Below, one piece after another: positions 55,601 to 62,060 of a DNA stretch of 64,000 nt. Each line of letters opens with the position of its first letter. Within the stretch, counting starts at the first letter, position 1. The stretch lies in NCBI GenBank assembly GCA_036971475.1, contig JBAIZL010000002.1, forward strand, positions 17,290,067 to 17,354,066, in the 5' to 3' direction. The position numbers and the translations under genes are program-made. This DNA is from Prosapia bicincta (taxonomy: Eukaryota > Arthropoda > Insecta > Hemiptera > Cercopidae). A model generated the notes under the pieces. That model was not told where the DNA came from and ran no database searches. It was given only the letters and a program-made list of their open reading frames with translations.

Positions 55601-58576
55601 AGAGTTTGTAGTAGTAACACTGACTGATGATGACTTTGTTATTGAAACGCGAATGAGTTAATAAATGATTAATTTGTGAGTCCTGTGTATGTTTTCATTG
55701 GTTTTTACAAAGTTTCCTGTTTATCATGTTTTTAAAAATATGTAACGAATTTAACTGACAAAGAGCTATAAGGAATTATTACGTAACTAAGTGAATAGCA
55801 GAGTGTCAGCTTTGTAACAAATTTCAGGTGTCAGCAAGTAAGTTCGAAAGTATTCACTTACTTATATAATAATTACTTTTAGTTTAATCAATGAATTCAA
55901 GATGATTACAACAAGCAACTCTGACAAAGAGCCCAGCAAAAGTCCAACATAACTTAGAAAAACAAACTTTATAAGTTGTCTTTTAGTACTTATCCACTCC
56001 TAGGAGGTATAAACAGCAAGGGCCTACTAATAATTAATAATTTTAGTTTATAAGCAATAAACTAAAAAAATTTGAAAGATTTAAAATTGCATTAATATGT
56101 ACATTAACAAAATAAATTTGGCATTGATGCTTCTTACATTTTCACTTTATAATGTATCCTATTATGTCTCTTACGACCAAATCTTGTTTTATTTCAAACC
56201 CCAATTCTGTAAAAAAATAGGATCATTTTTACAGTGAGTGAAAATTGTTTTGACATTATCTTGTTCCCAACGTAAATGAATATTAGGGGCTTGAGAATTT
56301 TATAATATAATTAAAATGTGGAGTAGATTTAAAAGACTGAGGAATATTATAAAGAAAATTGATTAATATAGATAAACTAATGTTTAAAAAAAATTAATAA
56401 AAAATATCAGCCTGTCTCACAACACTTTAAAACAAAGTGGTTCTAAGTTTTAATGCACGGGTGAGAAATGGAGCCAGAAAAAAAGATATTAAATTTAATA
56501 AGTGAAGTAATAACAAATTAAATACATGCATATAAATACATGACCAATAAATGTCATGAGTTTTTAAATGAAAAAGGGTGCAAATCTGTGTTCTTAGTGG
56601 CAAAATCAACCACCTTGATGATGGTAGTCACGGAACCTGAAGGATGCTTTCCAACTGGCCGAGAAATGCTGCCTGACTTTTCAACCAAACAAGTGTAAAT
56701 TTAGTGTGTGTGTGTGTGTGTGCCAAACCTTTGTACACAATATTTTTCAAAGCTTGTTTGTTCGATGAAAAGCAGGATATTGAGGCTTAATGTTCGCACA
56801 ATATGCTCCTGACGTAGACTAACTGTTTTGAAATGCGGTAACACAGCGGAGATCACAGACGACTTCATGTTTAGGTTTGGGAAGGTTGTTGCCAAAGATA
56901 GGCCAGAAAAATGTGAGGGTGGAGGGTTTCAGCCAAAGTGAACCAAAGTGAACATAAACCAACTTGGTGCATTATCAACTTTGAACCCGACAATACACCA
57001 CTAATGTAAGCACCTAGGTTAGGTTAATATATGTTTGCCAATAAAAATACTTTCAGGTTCGTGTTCAGCATGGTCAAATTGTCCAGGAAAAAATTTTTGC
57101 CGATCACAGCGGTAATCGCTAATTTTAATAATTACTGATGTTTTAACCAAATCTATTCTAAATTGATATCAGCGACTACCGCTCTGATCAGCAAAATTTA
57201 TTTAGTCCTGGTTAATTTGACCATGCTGAACACTAATCTGAACTGATTTTCAATGGCAAACGTAATTAACATAAAATAAACTAACCTGATCTAAGTGCTG
57301 ACTAACGCTGTAATCACACATTTTTTATTCTCGTCAAAAAGGCGCAAATTTGACCCACAAACCTAAGTCACATGACTCACAAGATGCTTTCCGATTGGCC
57401 GTCAGATAACTTTTCAACTGAAAAAGGTTTTAATCTGTGTTATTTTTAGCAGAAAACCAAATCAGCCATCTTGATTGAAGTAGTCAAGGGACCTGAAAGA
57501 TGCTTTCTGATTGGCTGACATATGCAGCCTGACTTTTCAACCGAAAAAGCTTGTGCCTTTTCGGCAAAAAAGATTAGCGCACAAGCTATTCTTGTGAATA
57601 ATATTATACACTATTTATCCGCTATTTATCCCATCTTGTTAGATAATGTTAGGAAATCCAATTACCCTACATTTAAGGTATGTGTGACGAATCTTACCAT
57701 ACATTATTTTTTGAAGCTTATTTATACATTGAAATGCGGGTAATTGAGGCTTTATGTTCGGACGCGCTCTTGACGGAGATGAACTGTTTAAAGTGCAATA
57801 ACACAGTGAAGAACACGGAAAACTTTGAGTTTAGGTGTGGGAAGGTTGTTTCATTGCCCTAAATAGGTCGGAAAAGTATGGGTGGAAGGTTTCAGCCAAG
57901 GCCGGTTCTAGGCCATTTTTAAGAGTGAACCAAAGTGAACATGAAGCAACTCAGTGCAATATAAACTTTGTACCCACCAAAATACCTCTAGGGTAAGCAC
58001 CTAGGTTAGGCCAGGTTAATTTATTTTATGGTAATTTATGTTTGCCGTAAAAAATAACTTCAGATTCGTGTTTAGCGAAGTAAAATTGATCAAGAATGAA
58101 AAAATATCACCGATCAGAGCCGTAGTCGCCGACCTTAGTAATTACCAAAACTTTTATGTGATAGGAATTCCTAAACTTTTAATTTTTAGGGCATTAGCAA
58201 TAAGTTTTATATGCTGTTTTTCTGTATTCTTGATGACAGCATCACCAGTATATATTTGTTTGTACATTATCAATTACGTCTTGTTAAGAGAATTTTAGCA
58301 AACTGATAATAACACTAGTATAAGGTTCAAATATAAATAGGTCATTAAGAAATAATTAATTTATACAACAGCTCAAGTCTAACCTAAAAATAGTAGACTA
58401 TTTTGAACACAAAGCTCTCAAAACAAAATAATATTAGTAAAAGTTATGGAAATAAAAATTGTTTGTACCTTCAGTTTTTGAGCTTCATTAATACACTGTT
58501 GATAACTCCCGATATAATATGCATTTTTAACATCAAACAAATCATCGACGCCTGACTGCTGACGTGTAGAACCCAT
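37501..58576 (-). CDS. COPE: Coatomer subunit epsilon, six coding exons, 303 residues
   Basis: The epsilon subunit stabilises the alpha-COP arm of the COPI coat, which carries cargo from Golgi to ER and within the Golgi. It is a helical TPR-like solenoid in the cytosol. The coding exons total 912 nt, ending in TAA. Diagnostic stretches are [20 protein letters not shown] at residues 11-30, [15 protein letters not shown] in exon 2, [20 protein letters not shown] in exon 4, [20 protein letters not shown] in exon 5 and [14 protein letters not shown] in exon 6. The length is close to the roughly 308 residues of mammalian COPE. All five introns are GT-AG and the phases match. The start has a good context (AACAAAATGG). 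There is no stop, frameshift or missing block, so the gene looks functional. Confidence 0.97.
38520..39320. mobile_element. pogo/Tigger-like DNA transposon relic with TA target duplication
   Basis: TA at 38520-38521 is followed by CAGTAAACTCCCAATTATCT. The right end is ATATTCGGGAGTTTACTG at 39301-39318, followed by TA. Inverted CAGTAAACTC-type ends with TA duplication, plus subterminal GATTAATCGGGG and TTATCC motifs, are typical of pogo/Tigger. The 797-bp interior has an 85-codon frame (38782-39039) without recognised transposase motifs, so it is non-autonomous. It lies in COPE intron 5. Confidence 0.8.
39470..39850 (+). repeat. Dispersed SINE-like family copy
   Basis: AATTCCTACTTGGGCAAAAA, CATAACCTATGCTTTAAAAC, CAGCTGTTTTATGAAATCA, CCTTGCCCCTTTTGTGAT and the tail TTTGAACTTGAGTGGATGAA define the copy, which parallels 14165-14960. 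It lies in COPE intron 5. Confidence 0.6.
40375..40440 (-). mobile_element. Fragment of Penelope family A tail
   Basis: TTCGGTAAATCTTATTAATC, ACTTAAACAATAGTTTATGA and CTATCCGAACTTT are the reverse of the last tail bases of the copies ending at 5016 and 31516. No coding sequence or ribozyme core remains. Confidence 0.75.
41441..41483 (-). ncRNA. Hammerhead-like motif, family D, left arm
   Basis: On the minus strand: TTGATAA in the place of CTGANGA, one extra A, GACCAC-TGT-GTGGTT stem II (one G-U), GAA, ATAT, A, TCATT. The outer stem I is only two pairs. The core box differs from consensus at two positions, so this is probably a decayed derivative. Confidence 0.45.
41578..41620 (+). ncRNA. Hammerhead-like motif, family D, right arm
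   Basis: Mirror copy of the motif at 41441-41483, reading TTGATAA, stem ACCAC-TGT-GTGGT, GAA and ATATATC. The related copy at 8605-8640 has TTGACAA instead, a change at the variable core position. Confidence 0.45.
42621..42915 (+). pseudogene. C-terminal remnant of a MULE-type transposase
   Basis: Frame 42621 on reads [24 protein letters not shown], a stop, [15 protein letters not shown]. This fits the H-RTNNAVEGWHxxLN...HPNIWxFIExL segment of Mutator-like transposases common in arthropods. After a one-base shift comes [20 protein letters not shown] and [10 protein letters not shown] with a stop at 42915, a plausible charged C-terminus. The DDE core is absent. It is a dead relic in COPE intron 5. 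Confidence 0.6.
43621..43845 (-). CDS. COPE: COPE exon 5 (residues 188-262)
   Basis: The acceptor GTTACAG precedes AATGGCGAG. It encodes [40 protein letters not shown] and [17 protein letters not shown], the most conserved TPR-like part of the family. The donor GAA|GTAAGTG is a consensus site, in phase 0. Confidence 0.96.
45531..46040. mobile_element. pogo-like MITE carrying a 50-bp minisatellite
   Basis: The left end is TAGTAGAGTCTTGATAGTTCG and the right end ATCGAGACTCTACTG, with TA on both sides. CAGTAGAGTCTCGAT-type ends belong to pogo/Tigger relatives (the first C is mutated to T here). There is no transposase. Much of the 510 bp is a tandem repeat. It lies in COPE intron 4. Confidence 0.7.
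45681..45962 (+). repeat. Minisatellite, about 5.6 units of 50 bp
   Basis: Units start at 45681, 45731, 45781, 45831, 45882 and 45932 (TGAACATTTC, TAAATATTTC, TAAAAATTTC, TAAAGTTATC, TAAACATTTC, TAAATAATTC). Each contains CTTGGAAGCCCGACTCATTT or a variant and ends GTATTGATA or similar. The units have diverged from each other, so the array is not new. Confidence 0.9.
46321..46660 (+). pseudogene. C-terminal remnant of a Tc1/mariner-superfamily (DDE_3-like) transposase
   Basis: One frame from 46321 reads [20 protein letters not shown], then [16 protein letters not shown] and a stop, then [17 protein letters not shown] and a stop. PxxxPDLNPIEx(I/V)W is the segment around the last catalytic acid of Tc1/mariner/IS630-type transposases. 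A shifted frame continues as [17 protein letters not shown] to [18 protein letters not shown] and TAA at 46660, an acidic C-terminus. Internal stops show it is dead. It lies in COPE intron 4. Confidence 0.75.
47675..48312. mobile_element. Possible piggyBac-like MITE
   Basis: The left end is TTAG-CCCTTTGCAAGCG and the right end CGCGTGCTAAGGG-TTAA. The ends are inverted versions of a CCCTT-GC-GCG terminus next to TTAA (mutated to TTAG on the left), the piggyBac pattern. Just inside the left end TACGTGATTTCTCGTAA pairs with TTACGAGAAATCACGTA (about 47695-47755). The 638 bp has no transposase. It lies in COPE intron 4. Confidence 0.45.
48581..48716 (-). CDS. COPE: COPE exon 4 (residues 142-187)
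   Basis: The acceptor TTTTCAG precedes CTGTGCTTAC. It encodes [20 protein letters not shown] and [18 protein letters not shown]. The donor is ATG|GTATGTG, in phase 0. The open frame continues past the donor only by chance. Confidence 0.95.
50943..51095 (-). CDS. COPE: COPE exon 3 (residues 91-141 plus two bases)
   Basis: The acceptor ATTACAG precedes AGATGCCC. It encodes [20 protein letters not shown] and [20 protein letters not shown]. The donor GAAAG|GTATGT leaves two bases, completed to Ser142 in exon 4. Confidence 0.95.
51305..51790 (+). repeat. SINE-like composite with tRNA-like A box
   Basis: Head AAATTCCTACTGAGGTCAAG, then TTGTGGTAGCCATGGCAAC, then TTGGCGCAGTGCCAAAGGGC (A-box-like) and AGTTCAAATGCC (weak B box). 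The family tail is AACATCAATTATCACCCAA, then AACGATTGAAAATTTGTACA. It lies in COPE intron 2. Confidence 0.6.
52283..52608. mobile_element. Foldback of Penelope family E tails, 14-bp target duplication
   Basis: AGTATTATAAATAT is at 52283-52296 and 52595-52608. The element (52297-52594) has inverted arms (TTATAAACTTGCCTATAGTA, GCACTTACTTATATTTGTTG, AGGACGG and reverses) and holds two outward copies of the family E ribozyme-like motif (about 52397-52439 minus, 52500-52540 plus). The centre holds CACCCTAATCTACGTAAACC. There is no coding sequence: it consists only of two tails joined head to head. It lies in COPE intron 2. Confidence 0.92.
52500..52540 (+). ncRNA. Hammerhead-like motif, family E, right arm
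   Basis: TTGACAA (core position), extra T, GGGA...TCCC stem II, GAA, ACGGCCGT palindrome, C, CTCAAC. The left arm copy at 52397-52439 has the palindrome damaged (GGCTCTTTCGGG in plus reading). Upstream here is GATT rather than TGAG, so stem I is lost on this side. Confidence 0.45.
53788..53836 (+). mobile_element. Fragment of Penelope family A tail
   Basis: AAGTGATTAATAAGATTCAC then CGAACGTAATGGACTACAAA match the last 45 bases of the element ending at 5016. Only the terminus is present, so this is an extreme 5' truncation. Confidence 0.75.
53925..54660 (+). repeat. SINE-like composite repeat, fullest copy
   Basis: It contains all blocks of the family in order: AATTCCTACTCAAGTCAACA, TTTTTGTTTGTTACTATTTA, GTTTGTGAAGCAAGGCTCGA, GTGGTAACCATAGCAACAAT, TTCTAGCTATGGG, then CTTAGTGCCAAAGAGCTAG (degenerate A box) and AGTTTGAATCCGATC (B box). 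The tail ends TTGTACAAGATATATATTAG. It is useful as the reference copy. It lies in COPE intron 2, just 3' of exon 2 in gene order. Confidence 0.65.
54742..54905 (-). CDS. COPE: COPE exon 2 (residues 37-90 plus two bases)
   Basis: The acceptor TTTTTAG precedes CCTTCAACACC. It encodes [20 protein letters not shown] and then [20 protein letters not shown]. It ends AAAAG|GTAATAA, leaving two bases that join exon 3 to make Arg91. Confidence 0.95.
55600..55705 (+). mobile_element. Solo arm of foldback family F with ribozyme-like motif
   Basis: CTGATGA at 55624-55630, then TGACTTTGTTATT, GAA, ACGCG, followed by AATAAATGATTAATTTGTGA and GTCCTGTGTA, as in the right arm at 26656-26734. The palindrome is shortened to ACGCGA and stem II has a T change, so this copy has decayed. 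Confidence 0.65.
55785..55935 (+). mobile_element. Fragment of foldback family H
   Basis: AACTAAGTGAATAG, GTGTCAGCAAGTAAG, GTATTCACTTACTTA and TGAATTCAAGATGATTACAA match the right arm of 8999-9433. The arms are partly inverted to each other (AAGTGAAT and ATTCACTT). Confidence 0.6.
56704..56722. repeat. (GT)n microsatellite
   Basis: About nine GT units within COPE intron 1. Confidence 0.9.
57005..57305. repeat. Imperfect inverted repeat of about 130 bp per arm
   Basis: The left arm has GCACCTAGGTTAGGTTAATA, TTCGTGTTCAGCATGGTCAA, GCCGATCACAGCGGTAATCG. The right arm has AGCGACTACCGCTCTGATCA, TGGTTAATTTGACCATGCTG, AACTAACCTGATCTAAGTGC, the reverse order and complement. It could fold into a long hairpin in intron 1. 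The left arm alone is present in the second duplicated unit (57990-58150). Confidence 0.75.
58469..58576 (-). CDS. COPE: COPE exon 1 (residues 1-36)
   Basis: It starts at the ATG (58576-58574) and encodes [10 protein letters not shown] followed by the conserved [17 protein letters not shown] block. The donor is AAG|GTACAA, in phase 0. Intron 1 (54906-58468) contains the duplicated repeat of 56.6-58.2 kb. Confidence 0.95.
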
Positions 58577-59570
58577 TTTGTTTACCTATTTATCTTTCGT
58601 TTCAACATTACAAACGTAATCATACAAGACAGATTATGTTGGCTCTGAATATGTATCGAAATATATACTTCTATACTCTAAATGTGTTATCTGTTTTCAT
58701 TACTAACTGCTTTAATTAATTTTAGTTAAAACTATAAATAGTTTACTATTTTTTAATATTTTTTGAGATTACCTCTACAATTAGATTGAAATAACGTAAA
58801 ATTAATCTAATAATATTGAAATAATTATTTAAAAATAATATAAGGGTATTATCATTAATATATTTAGTTCTACAAAAATAGTCTGTAAGTGGTCTGCAAT
58901 CCTAATTCTTTACAAGTAATAATAGAATAATACTTTTTACTTAGACATTTATATATTATTTTTTTTAATACATTTGTTTTAATCTATGGCTTGTGACTCC
59001 AAAGCAATTAGGACTTCCTCTTTCTTAAGATACAGACTTCCGTATCGGTCTACCGTAACGTTAAGTTTCGTTGTAGTTGTTTTATTTCTGTTATTACACG
59101 TTATTCCATTTATTTAATGGTGGAATGTAATAGGTGCTATTAATTAAATAGATATTTGTTCATACTGTAAAAGTCATAAAACAGGTTTTTATAATAATTT
59201 TGTAAGTGCTACTAAACTTACAAAAATGTTTTGGGGTAAGTTTGATTTTAAACACGTGTAGGTTAAGAATATAAATTATGTATTTTAATTTGCTCAGAAA
59301 TTTCAGTTTCAAACTGGGAAATTCATATTACTTTGTACTGTTAATATAATCGTAGTTAAACCTTCAATTAAAGGTATAGTTATTGTATTATATGTTGTTG
59401 ATTCTTACCGGTTAGATTTATCCTTCGATCTGATTGCAGGTTGATATAAAATTGTATTTTTGCTACTAATACTAGTTTTCCTTTTCAATAATGTTTCCTC
59501 TTATAAGAAAATGGCTGAAATTGCAATTTTTTAAAATTTTCAAACTACATAAAAGTGCATTTGAGAATTT
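58577..59570. other. Upstream of COPE, presumed promoter region, no other gene
   Basis: The first coding ATG is at 58576, and about 10-40 bases upstream on the minus strand look like ordinary 5' UTR. No clear TATA or initiator could be chosen. The rest is AT-rich without recognisable features. Confidence 0.4.
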
Positions 59571-59585
59571 GTGTGTGTGTGTGTA
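59571..59585. repeat. (GT)n microsatellite
   Basis: Seven GT units at the edge of the inverted-repeat cluster. Confidence 0.85.
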
Positions 59586-59589
59586 CAGA

Positions 59590-62060
59590 ATTCAATTATT
59601 GGGAATTTGGTAGAAATGCTGAAGCTCGGCGCCAAACGATATTTTGGGAAATTTTTTAACACCACCAAATAGGACGATATCCACAAGAATTTTAGGTTGA
59701 AATGCAGTACTCCGGCACTATACGATATTTTGGGAAATTGTTCAAAACCATCAAATTGGACGATATCCACAAGAATTTTTTTTAAATTGAAGTAGGAAAG
59801 TTACTTTTTTTCAATTTAAAGTAGGGTACTAAATTCAGCGCGGATGTAGAAGTTGTGAATAGGCGCGGAGTGATACTTACGTGACAGTGCTGCGCATAAG
59901 GTTGTACGCATTGTCCGCGGTACGTCACGCAACCTTACGTGTGTAGATATTTGAGAAACAACTTCTACAGTTAGGATAGATTGGTTTTAAATTTATAAAA
60001 TACTGTATACCTATATTAAAATATACCGAAAAAGTGTAAAGTCAGGTTAGGTTTGGTTTTAATTTTATACATTGAAATTCAGTTGTAAAATCACGAAGCA
60101 TTTGCATAACTCTGCGCCTATTCACAACTTCGCGTAATTTTTATACATATATTTAAATATACTTATAAAGTCTCCAGTTAGGATAGATTTGGTTTTAAAT
60201 TTATACAATACTGTATACTGTACCTATATTAAAATATACCTAAAAAGTGTCAAGTCAGGTTAGATTTGGTTTTAATTTTATACATTGAAATACAGTTGTA
60301 TCACGAAGCATTTGTATCACTCCGCGCCTATTCACAACTTCTACATCCGCGCTGAATTTTTTTCGCTACTTTAAATTGAAAAAAAGTAACTTTCCGAGGT
60401 CAATTTTAAAAACATTCTTGTAAATATCGTCCTATTTAATGATGTTAAACCATTTCCCAAAATATCGTATAGCGCCGGGCTTCTGCATTTTTACCGAATT
60501 TTATTTTTATTAAAGTAGGAAAGTTACTTTTTTTCAATTTAAAGTAGGGTAAAAAATTCAGCGCGGATGTAGAAGTTGTGAATAGGCGCGGAGTGATACA
60601 AATGCTTCATGATGTTACAACTGTATTTCAATGTATAAAATTAAAACCAAATCTAACCTGACGACACTTTTTAGGTATATTTTAATATAGGTATATAGTA
60701 TTGTATAAATCTATCCTAACTGGAGAAGTTGTTTCTCAAATATCTACACACGTAAGGTTGCGTGATGTACCGCGGTCGATCCGTACAACCCAATGCGCAG
60801 CACTGTGACGTAAGTATCACTCCGCGACCAGTCACAACTTCTACATCCGCGCTGAATTTATTACCCTACTTTAAATTGAAAAAAAGTAACTTTCCTACTT
60901 CAATAAAAAAAATTTTTTTTTTGGATATCGTCCTATTTGAGGGTTTCGAACAATTTCCCAAAATATCGTATGGTGCCGAGCTTGGTAATTGTTTAGTTTG
61001 CTAAACCGGGCCTATATTTTCATTAAACATTCAGACACATGTAAAAAGGCTGTTTTCATTGAAATTATTTTTTTCTGTGCCTAGAAACATTTTTTCTTAA
61101 ATTAAAGTTGGGTAAAATTTTCAGCGCGGATGTAGAAGTTGTGAATGGGCGCGGAGTGATACAAATGTTTTTTTACGTCACAGTGCTGCGTGTATAGTTG
61201 TACGCATCGGCCCCGGTACGTCACGCAACCTTACGCGTGTAGATATTTGAGAAACAACGTTTTGGCTTAATTTTTATACATATATTTAAATATACTTATA
61301 ATGTCTCCAGTTAGGATAGATTTGGTTTTAAATTTATACATTACTGTATACCTATATTAAAATATACCTAAAAAGTGTCCTGTCAGGTTAGATTTGGTTT
61401 TAATTTTATACATTACCTAAATGGTTACATTTATACAATTAGAACCAAATCTATCTTGACTGGATACTTCATATTTTATACTTTTATTTTGTTAAATTCA
61501 TTAAAATTATGCCAAAACGTAAAGCTACACATTATCCAAGTCTAACGGTTAGTACATTTGTGATGTGTATCCCTCCGCGAGACAGGCAGCCTATTCACAA
61601 CTGCTACATCCGCGCTCAAAATTTTACCCAACTTTAATTTAAGAAAAAATAATGTTGCTAGGCACAGAAAAAAATAATTTCAATGAAAATAGCCTTTTTA
61701 CATGTTTCATGAAAATATAGGCCCGGTTTAGCAAACTAAACAATTACCCCGAGCTTATGCACAATAACCTTTTGGAAAATTGTTCAAAAAAGGCGATACC
61801 CACAAGAAATTTTTTTGTTTTAAGGAAAATTACTTTTTTTCAATTTAAAGTAGGGTAAAAAATTCTCAGCGGAGGCATAAGTTGTGAATGGGCGCGGAAT
61901 GATACAAACGTTTCTTGACGTGCGCCAACTCTACATTCACACCTTGCTTGTGGCTCCAAGAAAAAACATTTTCACTCATTTTTAAGCTTTGTTAAATTAT
62001 TTTTTGTGGATATTGTCCTTTTTGGTGGTTTTGAACAGTTTTCCAAACTATCGTAGGTGG
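59590..62060. repeat. Cluster of nested inverted repeats
   Basis: The word GCGCGGATGTAGAAGTTGTG and its reverse complement alternate: plus at about 59838, 60560 and 61122; minus at about 60330, 60836 and 61594. Each is bordered by AAGTTACTTTTTTTCAATTT or its reverse. This gives foldbacks at about 59782-60400, 60510-60902 and 60986-61746. Between and around them recur CGATATTTTGGGAAATT with GGACGATATCCACAAGAA, and TAGGATAGATTTGGTTTTAA with TAGATTTGGTTTTAATTTTA. The GC-rich central words contrast with the AT-rich genome. No protein motif found. Confidence 0.85.
60986..61746. mobile_element. Foldback element with about 155-bp terminal inverted repeats
   Basis: The left end GTAATTGTTTAGTTTGCTAA is mirrored by TTAGCAAACTAAACAATTAC at 61727-61746. 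The arms continue through CCGGGCCTATATTTTCAT, TTTTTTTCTGTGCCTAG and AAATTAAAGTTGGGTAAAAT to GCGCGGATGTAG. It sits between two halves of a flanking repeat (CCGAGCTT on both sides), suggesting insertion into an older copy of the cluster family. There is no coding capacity. Confidence 0.8.

Larger units (their letters stand above)
56600..58150 (+). repeat. Diverged tandem duplication of an unknown repeat inside COPE intron 1
   Basis: Blocks in the first copy recur in order in the second. CACGGAACCTGAAGGATGCT (about 56631) matches AAGGGACCTGAAAGATGCTT (57487). GGTTTGGGAAGGTTGTTG (56875) matches GGTGTGGGAAGGTTGTTT (57834). AAGTGAACCAAAGTGAACAT (56936) matches GAGTGAACCAAAGTGAACAT (57923). GTAAGCACCTAGGTTAGG appears in both. 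The period is about 860-990 bp with indels. The first copy also contains the inverted repeat listed next. No transposase motif is seen. Confidence 0.75.
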
